A stretch of 64,000 nt of DNA from contig OX336390.1 in assembly GCA_946902985.2 (NCBI GenBank), forward strand, positions 524,786,861 to 524,850,860, read 5' to 3'. The stretch is from Meconema thalassinum (lineage: Eukaryota > Arthropoda > Insecta > Orthoptera > Tettigoniidae). Made by a program: the position numbers and the translations under genes. The notes under the pieces are model-generated. The model did no database searches and had not been told where the DNA came from. It saw nothing but the letters and a program-made list of their open reading frames with translations. Positions 44,943 through 58,546 of this stretch are shown in pieces. Every line of letters begins with the position of its first letter. Within the stretch, counting starts at the first letter, position 1.

Positions 44943-47900
44943 TCTCTTATATAAAAACAAGTGTCCTGACTGACTGACTGACTGACTGACTCATCATCGC
45001 CCAGCCAAAACTATTAAAGTTAGAAACATGAAATTTTGGGGATATGTTCGTGGTAAGTCGAAAACGCGCACTAAGAAAGGATTTTTGGATATTCAGGTTC
45101 TAAAGGTGTCTTAAGGGGGTACACATGCATTTCATTGAATAGCAATATCTCCGGCTTGTATTCATTGAGGGACGTGATACTCGGCATATAAACGTAGCAT
45201 TAAAAATAAGAAGACACGTGTCTGAGGGTTTTTCGATGAGGTGTATATTATGAGGTGAAAGGGGTGAAAAGTGGGGGTTGAAGGGTTCCTAACGGAGCGT
45301 GTATCTCTTAAACGACACAGGCGAGGAGTTTGAAACTCAGCGGGAAAAAATCAGCTTAAAAAATAAGTAAATAGGTGTTTGACCGTTTTTTCATAAATCG
45401 AATTTAAGGGGCCCATGGGGAGGGGTGAAATTCTGAAAAAAGAAAATTGAAAGATACAAAGGCCTGACTCACTCATCATCGCCCAGCCTAAATTATTGAA
45501 GTTAGAAACAAGACATTTTGGGGATATGATCATTATATGTCCAAACCGTCCACTAAGGGAGGTTTTTCGGATATTCAGGTTCTAAAGGGGTGTTAAGGCG
45601 GTAAAACCTGCATTTCATTGAATAACAATAACTCCGGATTGGTTTCATTTGTGGATGTGATACTCAGCATATAAACTGATCATTAAAAATAAGAAGACAA
45701 GTGTCTGAGGGTTTTTCGATGTGGTGTATATTATGAGGTGAAAGGGGTGAAAAGTGGGGGTTGAAGAATTCCTAACGGAGCGTGTATCTCCTAAACGACA
45801 TAGGCGAGGAGTTTGAACTCAGCGGAAAAACATCAGCCTAAAAGATAAGTAAATAGGTGTTGACCGTTATTTTTTTCATAAATCCAATTTGAGGGGCCCA
45901 TGGGAAGGGGTGAAATTCTGGGGGGGGGGGGGGACAGGAAAGAAAGTGTCCTAACTGATTAACTGACTCACTCACTCTTCAATCTCAGGGAGTGAAAGCT
46001 GCTTAAAAATAAGTAAATAAGTGTTCGACAGTTTCTTTTTCATAAATCAAATTTAAGGGGTTCATGGGGAGGGGTGAAATTCTGGAGAAAAAGAAATGAA
46101 AGAAAATGTCCTGACTCACTCACTCACTCACTCATCATCGCCCAGCCAAAATTAATGAAGTTAGAAACATGACATTTTGGGGATATGTTCGTTGCATGTC
46201 AAAACCGTACACTAAGGGAGGATTTTCGGATATTCAGGTTCTAGAGGGGTCTTAAGGGGGTTGAACCTGCATTTTATTAATTAACAATATATCACTAGTG
46301 GTTTCATATGTGGATGTGATACTCGGCACATAAACTAATCATTAAAAACAAGATGTTCAGTAAAGAACATATAGCCTACTTTCTCCTAAATGCATGGGTA
46401 TTGTTATAACTCTTTGTCCTTTTCAAGGAGTATGATTGAATGTTGGTTGTAGTAGCTTGTTGAAATACAACGTGCTATAGGGATATTAAACATGAATATG
46501 AGGTGCCCTTTGCTAGTGCTACCTCTGTACCAAATTTCGTTCCATTCGGTTTCACCGTGTTCGAATTGATAAGGGGAATCGATTTTCACACAAACATGGC
46601 CGCCATCCGCAAAATATTAGGCTGATGACCTATTAGTTTGGTCAAAGGATGCTCCCTCCATAAAGGTATGTTGTTGCTAAATTTGCTAGAGATCGGATGA
46701 TTAGGCTAATCGTAATTTGATTTAAGCTTTGAACATTTGTGTGGCCGCCATTACGTTTCTGTCAATATGGCGGCGATATAAATCATGACACTGAGATGCC
46801 CTTTGCTAGTGCTATCTCTGTACCAAATTTCGTTCCATTCGGTTTCATCGTGTTTGAATTAATAGGGAGAATTGATTTTGACACAAAGATGGCCGCCATC
46901 CGCAAACTATTAGGCGAATGACCTATTAGATTGGTCAAAGAATGCTCCCTCCATAAAGGTATGTAGTTGCAAAATTTGGTAGAGATCGGATGATTAGGTT
47001 AATCGTAATTTGATTTAAGCTTTGAACATTCGTGTGGCCGCCATTACGTTTCAGTCAAGATGGTGGCGATATAAAACATGACACTGAGGTGCCCTTTGCT
47101 AGTGCTACCTCTGTACCAAATTTCGTTCCATTCGGTTCCACCGGGTTCGAATTAATAGGGGAATCAATTTTGACATAAAGATGGCCGCCACCCGCAAACT
47201 ATTAGGCTAATAACCTATTAGATTGGTCAAAGGATGCTCCCTCCATAAAGGTATGTAGTTGCAAAATTTGGTAGAGATCGGATGAATAGGTTAATCGTAA
47301 TTTGATTTAAGCTTTGAACATTCGTGTGGCCGCCATTACGTTTCTGTCAAGATGGCGGCGATATAAAACATGACACTGAGGTGCCCTTTGCTAGTGCTAC
47401 TTCTGTACCAAATTTCGTTCCATTTGGTTTCACCGTGTTTGAATTAATAGGGGGAACTGATTTTCACACAAAGATGGCCGCCATCCGCAAACTATTAGGC
47501 TAATGACCTAGTTATTTGGTCAAAGGATGCTTCCTCTATAAAGGTATGTTGTTGCAAAATTTGGTAGAGATCGGATGATTAGGTTAATCGTAATTTGATT
47601 TAAGCTTTGAACATTTGTGTGGCCGCCATTACGTTTCCGTTAAGATGGCGGCGATATAAAACATGACACTGAGGTGCCTTTTGTTAGTACTACCTCTGTA
47701 CCAAATTTCGTTCCATTCGGTTGCACCGTGTTCGAATTAATAGGGGGAATCAATTTTCACACAAAGATGGCCGCCATCCGCAAACTATTACGCTGATGAC
47801 TTATTAGTTTGGTCAATGGATGCTCCCCCCATAAAGGTATGTTGTTGCAAAATTTGGTAGAGATCGGATGATTAGGTTAGTCGTAATTTGATTTAAGCTT

Positions 47901-48066
47901 TGAACATTTGTGTGGCCGCCATTACGTTTCCGTCAAGATGGCGGCGATATAAAACATGACACTGAGGTGTCCTTTGCTAGTGCTACCTTTGTACCAAATT
48001 TCGTTCAATTCGCATTCACCGTGTTCGAATTGATAGGGGGGGACAGACATTCAGAGCACACAGACT

Positions 48067-48099
<33 letters not shown>

Positions 48100-49305
48100 A
48101 CACACACACACAGACTCACACACACACATACACACACACAGACAGACACACTTTTTTTCGCCCTGTGTTGATCTCATAAGTCTACTTTCATTTTTTGCAA
48201 AAATCGAAAGTAGGCAAGCACACATGTGTCTAAGGGTTTTTCGATGTGGTGTAAATTATAAGGTGAAAGGGGTGAAAAGTGGGGGTTGAAGGTTTCCTAA
48301 CGGAGCGTGTATCTCTTAAAAGACATAGGTGAGAAGTTTGAAACTCAGCGGAAAAAATCAGCTTAAAAATTAAGTAAATCGGTGTTCGAAAGTTTTTTCA
48401 TAAATTCAACTTAAGGGGCCGATGGTGTGGGGTGAAATTCTGGGGGGAAAAGGAGAGAAAGTGTCCTAACAGACTGACTAACTCACTCACTCATCAAACT
48501 CAGGAGAAAAAGACAGCTTAGAAAATAAATTAATAGGTGTTCGAGCGTTTCTTCATAAATTCAATTTAAGGGGCCCATGGGGAGGGGTCAAATTCTGATA
48601 AAAATAATTGAAAGAAAATGACCTGTTTGACCCACTCACTCATCATCGCCCAGCCAAAATTATAGAAGTTAGAAACATGAAATTTTGGGGATATGTTCAT
48701 TGTATATCGAAAACGTCCACTAAGGAAAGATTTTTGGATAATCAGGTTCTAAATGGGTGTTAAGGGGGTAAACCTGCATTTCATTGAATAACAATATCTC
48801 ACGAGTGGTTTCATTTGGGGATGTGATACTTGGCATATAAACCAATCATTAAAAATAAGCTGACACATGTCTGATGATTTTTCGATGTAGTGTATATTAA
48901 GAGTAAAGGGGTGAAAAGTGGGGGTTGAAGGATTTCTAACGGAGCGTGCATCTCCTAAACGACATAGGCGATGAGTTTGAAACTCAGAGGAAAACAATCA
49001 GCTTAATAATAATAAATAAATAAATAAATAAATACATAAATAAATAATTTAATAAATAGGTGTTCGACCGTATTTTCATAAATCCAATTTAAGGGGCTCA
49101 TGGGGAGGGATGAAATTCTGGAAGAAAAACGTCCACTAAGGAAGGAATTTTGGATATTCACTCTCATCGACCTACCAAAACTATTAAAGTTAGAAGAATA
49201 ATATTTTGGGATTATGTTTGTTGTGCGTCGAAAAGTCTACTAAGGTTTCATTGAAGAACAATATGACACGACTATGACGCGAGCGAAGCCGCGGGTACCT
49301 GCTAG
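44943..49305 (+). mobile_element. Helitron-B copy 2, with nested HINE-A
   Basis: Starts TCTCTTATATAAAAACAAG (preceded by A) and ends CTAG (49302-49305). The body is a tandem array of units of about 640 bases marked by 'catcatcgcccagcc', 'aacatgacattttggggat', 'ctaacggagcgtgtatctc' and 'aaggggcccatgggg'; units start near 44990, 45476, 46135 and 48644. A HINE-A (46349-48215) interrupts it. A G14 run is at 45920-45933. No protein-coding gene is present. Confidence 0.75.
46349..48215 (-). mobile_element. HINE-A copy 2, nested in Helitron-B
   Basis: Has both HINE-A ends (terminal hairpin ATGTTC...GAACAT at 46353-46370 and the 5' subterminal repeat at 48205-48215). Host sequence is split within 'cattaaaaa|aagca', consistent with insertion between two A on this strand (T and T on the element strand). 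It holds five to six 300-bp units and (AC)n at about 48067-48145. Frames such as 46739-46921 and 47910-48179 are unit-derived. Confidence 0.75.
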
Positions 49306-52300
49306 TCTACCATACATTTGTCAAATACCACTCACTCACTCATTCATTCATCACGAAATCTCAGAAACCACCGAACGGATTGGAATGAAATTAGGTATGC
49401 AGCTTCCTCAAGGGCCGCAAACGCCCACTAAGAAAGGATTTTTGGATATTGATGTTCTAAAGGGGTGTTAAGGGGGTAGACCTGCATTTCATTGAATAGC
49501 AATAACTCCCGATTGATTTTATTGGGGGATGTGATACTCGGCACATAAACTCATCATTAAAAAGTAAGAAGTCACGTGTCTGAGGGTTTTACGATGTGGT
49601 GTATATTATGAGGTGAAAGGGGTGAAAAGTGGAGGTTGAAATATTCTTAACGTAGCGTGTATCTCTTAAACGACATAGGCGAGGAGTTTGAAACTCGGCG
49701 GGAAAAAATCAGCATACAAAATAAGTAAATAGGTATTTGACCGTTTTTTAGCCTACTTTCGATTTTTGCAAAAAATGAAAGTAGACTTATGAGATCAACA
49801 CAGGGCGAAAAAAGTGTGTCTGTCTGTGTGTGTGTGTATGTGTGTGTGTGAGTCTGTGTGTGTGTGTATGTGTGTGTGTGAGTCTGTGTGTGTGTGTGTC
49901 TGTGTGTGTGTGAGTGTGTGTACTCTGAATGTCTGTCCCCCCCTATCAATTCGAACACGGTGAATGCGAATTGAACGAAATTTGGTACAAAGGTAGCACT
50001 AGCAAAGGACACCTCAGTGTCATGTTTTATATCGCCGCCATCTTGACGGAAACGTAATGGCGGCCACACAAATGTTCAAAGCTTAAATCAAATTACGACT
50101 AACCTAATCATCCGATCTCTACCAAATTTTGCAACAACATACCTTTATGGGGGGAGCATCCTTTGACCAAACCAATAAGTCATCAGCATAATAGTTTGCG
50201 GATGGCGGCCATCTTTGTGTGAAAATCGATTCCCCCTATTAATTCGAACACGGTGCAACCAAATGGAACGAAATTTGGTACAGAGATAGTACTAACAAAG
50301 GCACCTCAGTGTCATGTTTTATATCGCCGCCATCTTGCCGGAAACGTAATGGCGGCCACACAAATGTTCAAAGCTTAAATCAAATTACGACTAACCTAAT
50401 CATCAGATATCTACCAAATTTTGCAACAACATACCCTTATAGAGGAAGCATCCTTTGACCAAATGAATAGGTCATTAGCCTAATAGTTTAGGGATGGCGG
50501 CCATCTTTGTGTGAAAATCAATTCCCCCTACTAATTCAAACACGGTGAAACCGAATGGAACGAAATTTGGTACAGAGGTAGCACTAGCAAAGGGCACCTC
50601 AGTATCATATTTTATATCGCCGCCATATTGACAGAAACGTAATGGCGGCCACACAACTGTTCAATGCTTAAGTTAAATTACGACTAACATAACCATCCGA
50701 TCTCTACCAAACTTTGCAACAACATACCTTTATGGAGGGAGCATCCTTTGACCAATCTAATAGGTTATTAGCCTAATAGTTTGCGGATGGCGGCCATCTT
50801 TATGTCAAAATTGATTCCCCCTATTAATTCAAACACGGTGGAACCGAATGGAACGAAATTTGGTATAGAGGTAGCACTAGCAAAGGGCACCTCAGTGTCA
50901 TGTTATATATCGCCGCCATCTTGACTGAAACGTAATGGCGGCCACACGAATGTTCAAAGCTTAAATCGAATTACGATTAACCTAATCATCCGATCTCTAC
51001 CAAATTTTGCAACTACATACCTGTATGGAGGGAGCATCCTTTGACCAATCTAATAGGTTATCAGCGTAATAGTTTGCGGATGGCGGCCATCTTTGTGTGA
51101 AAATAGATTCCCCCTATTAATTCGAACACGGTGCAACCGAATGGAACGAAATTAGGTACAGAGGTAGTACTAACATAAGGCACTTCAGTGTCATGTTTTA
51201 TATCGCCGCCATCTTGACGGAAACGTAATGGCGGCCACACAAATGTTCAAAGATTAAATCAAATTACGACTAACTTAATCATCCGATCTCTACCAAATTT
51301 TGCAACAACATACCTTGATGGGGGGAGCATCCTTTGACCAAACTTATAGGTCATCAGCGTAATAGTTTGCGGATGACGGCCATCTTTGTGTGAAAATCGA
51401 TTCCCCCTATTAATTCGAACACGGTGCAACCGAATGGAACGAAATTTGCTACAGAGGTAGCACTAACAAAAGGCACCTCAGTGTCATGTTTTATATCACC
51501 GCCATCTTGACTGAAACGTAATGGCGGCCACACGAATGTTCAAAGCTTAAATCAAATTACGATTAACCTAATCATCCGATCTCTACCAAATTTTACAACT
51601 ACATACCTTTATGGAGGGAGCATCCTTTGACCAATCTAATAGGTCATTCGCCTAATGGTTTGCGGATGGCGGCCATCTTTATGTCAAAATTGATTCCCCC
51701 TATTAATTCGAACACGGTGGAACCGAATGGAACGAAATTTGGTACAGAGGTAGCACTAGCAAAGGGCAACTCAGTGTCATGTTTTATATCGCCGCCACCT
51801 TGACTGAAACGTAATGGCGGCCACACGAATGTTCAAAGCTTAAATCAAATTACGATTAACTTAATCATCCGATCTCTACCAAATTTTGCAACAACATACC
51901 TTCATGGAGGGAGCATCCTTTGTCCAATCAAATAGGTCATTCGCCTAATAGTTTGCGGATGGCGGCCATCTTTGTGTCAGAATCGATTCCCCCTATTAAT
52001 TCAAACACGGTGAAACCGAATGGAACGAAATTTGGTACAGAGATAGCACTAGCAAAGGGCATCTCAGTGTCATGATTAATATCGTCGCCATATTGACAGA
52101 AACGTAATGGTGGCCACACGAATGTTTAAAGCTTAAATCAAATTACGACTAACATAACCATACGATCACTACCAAACTTTGCAACAACATACCTTTATGG
52201 AGGGAGCATCCTTTGACCAATCTAATAGGTCATTAGCCTAATAGTTTGCGGATGGCGGCCATCTTTATGTCAAAATTGATTCCCCCTATTATTTTGAACA

Positions 52301-55300
52301 CGGTGGAACCGAATGAACGAAATTTGGTACAGAGGTAGCACTTGCAAAGGGCACCTCAGTGTTATGTTCTATATCACCGCTATCTTGACGGAAACGTAAT
52401 CGCGGCCACCCAAATGTTAAAAGCTAAAATGTAACTACGACCAACCTAATAATCTAGTCTCTACCAAATTTTGAAACATCGTATCTTTATGTGGGAAACA
52501 TATTCTGACCAAACTGCAAGAACATCAGCCCAATAGTTTGCTGATGGTGGCCAAGTATGTGTGCAAATCGATTCCCCCTATCAATTCAAACACGGTGAAA
52601 CCGAATTGAACGAAATTTGGTACAGAGGTAGCACTAGCAAAAGGCACCTCATATTCATGTTTAATATCCCTATAGCACGTTGTATTTCAACAAGCTACTA
52701 CAACCAACATTCAATCATACTCCTTGAAAAGAACAAAGAGTTATAACAATACCCATGCATTTAGGAGAAAGTAGGCTATATGTTCTTTACTGAACATCTT
52801 GTTCATAAATCCAATTTAAGGGCCCCATGGGGAGGGGTGTAATTGTGGAAAAAAAACAGGAAAGAAAGTGTCCTAACTGATTGACTGACTGACTCACTCA
52901 TCAAACTCTGGGGGGAAAACTGCTTTAAAGTAAGTAAATAGCTGTTCGACATTTATTTTTCATAAATCAAATTTAAGGGGTTCATGGGGAAGGGGGAAAT
53001 TCTGAAGGAAAAAAAAGGAAATTGAAAGGAAATGTCCTGACTCACTCACTCACTCACTCACTCACTCACTCACTCACTCATCGCCCAGCCAAAATGATAG
53101 AAGTTAGAAACATGACAGTTTGGGGATATGTTCATTGTATGTCAAAACCGTCTACTATGGGAGGATTTTCGGATATTCAGGTTCTAAAGGGTTCTTAAGG
53201 GGGTTAAACCTGCATTTCATTGAATAACAATATCTCCCGATTGGTTTCATTGGGGGATGTGATACACGGCATATAAACTCATCATTAAAAAAAATAAGAA
53301 GACACGTGGCTGAGGTTTTTTCGATGTGGTGTATATTATGAGGTGAAAGGGGTTAAAGGTGGGGGTTTAAGGATTCCTAACGGAGCGTGTATCTCTTTAA
53401 CGACATAAGCAAGGAGTTTGAAACTCAGCGGGAAAAATCAGCTTAAAAATGAAGTAAAATAGGTGATCGACCGTTTTTTCAATAAATCCAATTTAAGGGG
53501 CCCTTGGGGAGGGGTGAAATTCTGGGGGGAAAAAAAACAGGAAAAGAAAGTGTGCTAACCGATTGACTCACTCACTCTTCAAACTCAGGGGGAAAAACTG
53601 CTTAAAAATGTGTTCGACAGTTTTTTTATAAAACTAATTTAAGGGGTTCATCGGGAGGGGTGAAATTCTGAAGAAAAAAAATGAAAGAAAATGTCCTGAC
53701 TCACTCACTCACTCATCATCGCCCAGCCAAAAATATTGAAATTGGAAACATGGCATTTTGGGGATATGTTCGTTGTATGACAAAACCGTACACTAAGGGA
53801 GGATTTTTGGATATTCAGGTACTAAAGGGGTCTTAAGGGGGTTAAACCTGCATTACATTGAATAACAATATCTCACGAGTGGTTTCATTTGTAGATGTGA
53901 TACTCGGCATATAAAGTAATCATTAAAAATAAGCAGACATGTGTCTAAGGGTTTTTCGATATGGTGTATTATTATGAGGTGAAAGGGGAGAAAAATGGGG
54001 GTTGAAGGATTCCTAACGGAGCGTGTAGGCCTATATCTTAAACGACATTGGCGATAAATTTGAAACTCAGCGAAAAAAATCAGCTTAAAAATATGTCAAT
54101 CGGTGTTCGAACGTTTTTTCATAAATTAATTTAAGGAGCCAATGGGGTTGGGTGAAATTCTGGGGGGGAAAAGGAAAGAAAGTGTCCTAACTGATTGACT
54201 AACTCACTCACTCATCAAACTCAGGGGAAAAAGACAGCTTAAAAGTAAGTTAATAGGTGTTCAAGCGTTTTTTCATCAATCCAATTTAAGGGGCCCATGG
54301 GGAGGGGTGAAATTCTGGTAAAAGTAATTGAAAGAAAATCTCCTGTCTGACTCACTCGCTCATCACGCCCAGCGAAAACTATTAAAGTTGGAAACATGAA
54401 ATTTTGGGAATATGTTCGCTGTATGTTGAAAACGTCAACTAATGAATGATTTTTGTTTTTTCGGATTTTAAAGAGGTGTTAAGGGGGTAAACGTGCATTT
54501 CATTGAATAACGATATCTCATGAGTTGTTTCTTTGGGGATGTGATATTCAGTATATAAACTAATCATTAAAAATAATCAGACATATGTCTAAGGGTTTAT
54601 CGATGTGGTGTATATTATGATGTGAAAGGGGTGAAAATTGGGGGTTGAGGGATTCTTAACGGAGCGTGTATCTCTTAAACGACATAGGCGAGAAGTTGGA
54701 AATTCGGCGGGAAAACACAGCTTAAAATAAGTAAATAGGTGTTCGACCGTTTTTTCATATATCCAATTTAAGGGGCCCTTGGAGAGGGGTGAAATTCTGG
54801 GGGAAAATCAGGATAGAAAGTGTCCTAACTCACTCACTCATCAAACTCAGGGGGGAAGAACAGCTCAAAAATAAGTAAACAGGTGTTGGACCGGTTTTTT
54901 TTTTCATAAATCCAATTTAAGGGCTTCATGCAAGGGGTGAAATTCTGAAAAATAAATGAAAGAAAATGTCCTGACTTACTCACTCATCATCGTCCAGCCA
55001 AAATTATTCAAGTTAGAAACATGACATTTTGGGGCTATGTTCGTTGTATGTCGAAAACGTCCACTAAGGAAGGATTTTTGGATATTCAGGTTCTAAAGGG
55101 GTGTTAAGGGGGTAGACTTGCATTTAATTGAATAACGATATCTCCCGATTGGTTTCCTTGGGGATGGGATACTCGGCATATAAACTCATCATTAAGAAAA
55201 CACATGTCGGAGGGTTTTTCGATGTGGTGTATATTATGAGGAGTATGTGTGAAAAGTGGGAGTTGAAGGATTCCTAACGGAGCAAGTATCTCTTAAAAGA

Positions 55301-56642
55301 CAGAGGCAAAAAGTATGAATCTCAGGGAGAAAAATCAGCTTGAAAAAGTAGTAAATAAGTGTTCGATCGATTTTTCATAAATCCAATTTAAGGGGCCCAA
55401 TGGGAGGGGTGAAATTCTGGGGAAAGAAGTCCACTAAGGAAGGATTTTTGGATATTCACTCATCATCCCCCAGCAAACCTATTGCAGTTAGAAACTTGAA
55501 AATTTTTGGATATGTTCGTTGTATGTCGATAACGTCCACTAAGGAAAGAGTTTTGGATATTCAGGTTCTAAAAAGGTGTTAAGGGGGTAAGCGTGCATTT
55601 CATTGAATAACAATATCTCACGAGTGGTTTAATTTGGGGATGTGATACTTGGCATATACACTAATCATTAAAAATAAGCTAACACATGTCTAATGGTTTT
55701 TCGATGTGGTGTATATTATGAGGTGAAGGGGATGAAAAGTGGAGGTTGAAAGACTCCTAACAGAGCGTGTATCTCTTAAACGACATAGGCGAGGAGTTTG
55801 AAACTCGAAGGAAATCAATCAGCTTAAAAATAAATAAATGAATAAATAAATAATTGAATTAAACAGGTGTTCGACCATTTTTTTTTCTTCATAAATCCAA
55901 TTTAAGGGGCCTATGGGGAGGGGTGAAATCCTGGAAGGAAAACGGTCACTAAGGAAGGATTTTTAGATGTTCACTCTCATCGACCAACCAAAACTATTAA
56001 AGTTAGAAGAATGATATTTTGGGGATATGTTTGTTGTGTGACGAAAACGTCTAGTAAGGAGGGATTTTTGGATATTCAGGTTCTAAAGGGGTGTTAACGG
56101 GGTTAAACCTGCATTTCATTGAATAACAATATGACACGACTATGACGCGAGCGAAGCGAGGCTAAAAATAAGATGGTGTGTATCGGTGTATTACTCAATC
56201 ACGCAAGTACCACTGGTCCGATTTACATGAATTTTACATGGAAGTAGCTGATTTACCTGGTGAACATATAGGCTATTTTTGATTTCAATACGTTGCACTA
56301 TTTAAAGATGGCGACCCTTTTAGTGGCGTCACTACACCCTTTGGTTTCAAACTTTCATCTTTCCATTTCAAATAAAAAGAGAACGCTAAGAAATAGCAAA
56401 CTTTTGATGGCATATACGAGGTTTAAAATTACATTCTCTATCCGAGAGGTATCTCCAACGGTTAGCGAGTAAAACCTAAATTTGTGCTATAAAACACGGT
56501 CAACGCTCAGCGGTGTAGTTGGAAAAAATCTTCCATCCTTAATCTCCCTCTGCGCAGCACCTCGCCTATCCCCTGTTTTAACTGTCACCTCCACATTTTA
56601 GTTTATTTATGACGCGTAGCGAAGCACGGGTACTTCAGCTAG
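49306..56642 (+). mobile_element. Helitron-B copy 3, head-to-tail with copy 2
   Basis: Starts TCTACCATACATTTGTCAAA directly after the CTAG of copy 2 and ends CTAG at 56639-56642, followed by T. The same 5' sequence (TCTATTATG.TCAAATACC) opens copy 1 on the minus strand, which supports the boundary. It holds six or more 640-bp units, with 'catcgcccagc' marks at 53081, 53718, 54362 and 54988, a (CACT)n at 53040-53080 and the 3' part ('cgaagcgaggctaaaaataa', 'aataaaaagagaacgctaag', then the hairpin AGCGAAG...CTTCAGCT). A HINE-A (49750-52801) is nested. Confidence 0.75.
49750..52801 (+). mobile_element. HINE-A copy 3, nested, longest
   Basis: Begins AGCCTACTTTCGATTTTTGC after a T6 run, followed by a GT microsatellite (about 49815-49920), about nine 300-bp units ('cgtaatggcggccacac' recurs every 290-300 bases) and ends GAAAGTAGGCT, then the hairpin ATGTTC-tttact-GAACAT and CTTG, with TT after. 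The Helitron-B host continues on both sides ('gaccgttttt' / 'ttcataaatcc'). It is 3.05 kb, against 1.2 and 1.9 kb for copies 1 and 2. Confidence 0.78.
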
Positions 56643-57185
56643 TCTTCAATAAAACCTAGGCCGACATGTTGGCAGTATTAAAGAGCACAAGAAATTCTAA
56701 ATTGACCGATTGCGCTTAAAGAGGGCTGTTTAGCTTATGCGTGATGGTGATGGTAATGGAGATGGATCTTTCACATTTCTGACCAACACAGAACTATGTT
56801 ACAGGAGAGGCAAATAAAGACAGGTGGGAATGCGAGACCAGACAAGGAAGGGGAAAGAGATAACAAGGGGCAAGCATGTACAAGGAAAATTCATTTCAGT
56901 TCTACATGGACAGCGAATAGTGACAAACTGTACGAGAATGGAGACAATATCGACCAAATAACCAGGTAAGTTCTTTAAGTCATTTCCAAGTTACAGACAC
57001 CAGCCTGGCTATTTACTAACCTTTACAGATATCACACTAAACAAGTCAACTTTTCGGTCAACAGCCACTAACTATATCATTACAATAATCACACAAAAAC
57101 TAACAAATGCAAGTTGTGCAAGATTACAATAAACTTCCCGAACAAAAAATATTGTAAATATCATCACCCACATATTCATAAACAA
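56643..57185. other. Unassigned
   Basis: No gene or repeat recognised. Confidence 0.45.
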
Positions 57186-57370
57186 AGATTTAGTAGCCTC
57201 TGTGTGAGAGATCCGATGATGATCACTTGACGATCGAAACTAGTCATCCAAGTGAATTAATTAATCTCAAGTATATTTTTTTTTTTTCAGGTTTAGGGAA
57301 TAACACACATAACATTTGGGTACAACAGTGTTCACCGACTGAAAAGAATTGAAACTTAGGTTTCAAAATA
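57186..57370 (+). mobile_element. Retroposon related to the palindromic family
   Basis: Contains 'gatgatcacttgacgatcga' with 'aaactagtcatccaagtg', a T-rich run, then the arm sequence of the palindromic retroposon ('ttcaggtttaggg', 'tgggtaca', 'caccgactgaaaag'). It shows the arm in single copy, not as a hairpin. A (AAT)n run at about 57368-57411 follows. Confidence 0.6.
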
Positions 57371-57479
57371 ATAATAATAATAATAATAATATTAATAATA
57401 ATAATAATAACAATTCTCTAGGTTTTTAACTGCTGTGGCTTCGCGGATTCAAGGGTGCTGGAAGTAGCCTGGTGGGGAC

Positions 57480-58546
57480 CTTAAATATGCCAGTAAATAT
57501 ACGGACACACTAATGTCGTATTTCAAATTTTATTACGTCTCACCAATTCAACATGGCGGCTGTGCGAAATATTTCACTGGCATTCTATAACTCCGAAACT
57601 ATTACTGATATAGGGCACTACTCAAAGTTCACCTGTATGATTTTCAAAAAACTGTTAACTACAAAATGAACATGGTGGCCAAGCGAAGTTGAAACATTTA
57701 AATAGACCTTTGTCGCGATTTAACCATCTGAACACAGAGAAATTGGGTACGGCAAATGTTCATACACATTTCAATGAATTGACCTGTAATTTAGTTCAGT
57801 TGTTTACACAACTTCAAGATGGCGACTGTGTGAAATTTTAAAATAAAATTATTCCTCGTGTCATAATCATGCGATGGAAGTCAACGTTTGTATAATGACA
57901 CTACGCAATAATCCTCATCTAATAGCACATAACTCTATGGCCTACATAGGCCTATATTGAAATCCAACATGGCGACCATCCGAAATATTTAAACAGTTCT
58001 CGATATCTATTAATCTATGACAGCAATCAAACTGAAATCTTGTATGTTGACAGAGGCTATAAACAAGTTCGCCTATGGGACTTTCAATAACCTGGTGAGC
58101 ACAAATCTAACATGGCGGCGACGCGAAATTTAGGTATTTAAATCAACGTTTTTCGCGATTTAACCACCCGAGTGCAGTGTAACTTGGTACGGTATATGCT
58201 TATACAAATTTTAATCCACTGGCATCTAATTTATTTCAATTGTTTTCATAACCACAAGATGGCGGCTGAGCGAAATTTTAAAATCTCATTTGTATTTCTT
58301 GTGTCCAAATCATGCGATTGAAGTTTGAATAATACACCTACATAATAATCTTCATGCAATAGTACATATCTCTGAGGCCTACATATATAAAAAACCAACA
58401 TGGCGACCATCCGAAATATTTAGACGGTTCTCAATATCTACGAATCTATTATAGCAATCAAACTGAAATTTTGTATGTTGGTAGAGGCAATTAACATAAG
58501 TAGGATATATGAAAATAGGCTACATAGTTCTTCACGGAACTACTCG
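57480..58546 (+). mobile_element. HINE-B (second Helentron-like family)
   Basis: Ends GAAAATAGGCTA, hairpin AGTTC-ttcacg-GAACT, then ACTCG and TT. Two to three diverged units of about 430 bases recur ('aacatggcgaccatccgaaat', 'tcgcgatttaaccacc', 'agatggcggctg'). The 5' end is not defined. The terminal design equals HINE-A although the sequence is different. Confidence 0.65.

Noticed and set aside
44990..56640. Regularly spaced repeats that could suggest a CRISPR-like array
   Set aside because: Units are 300 or 640 bases with no unique spacers; they are transposon minisatellites in a eukaryotic genome.
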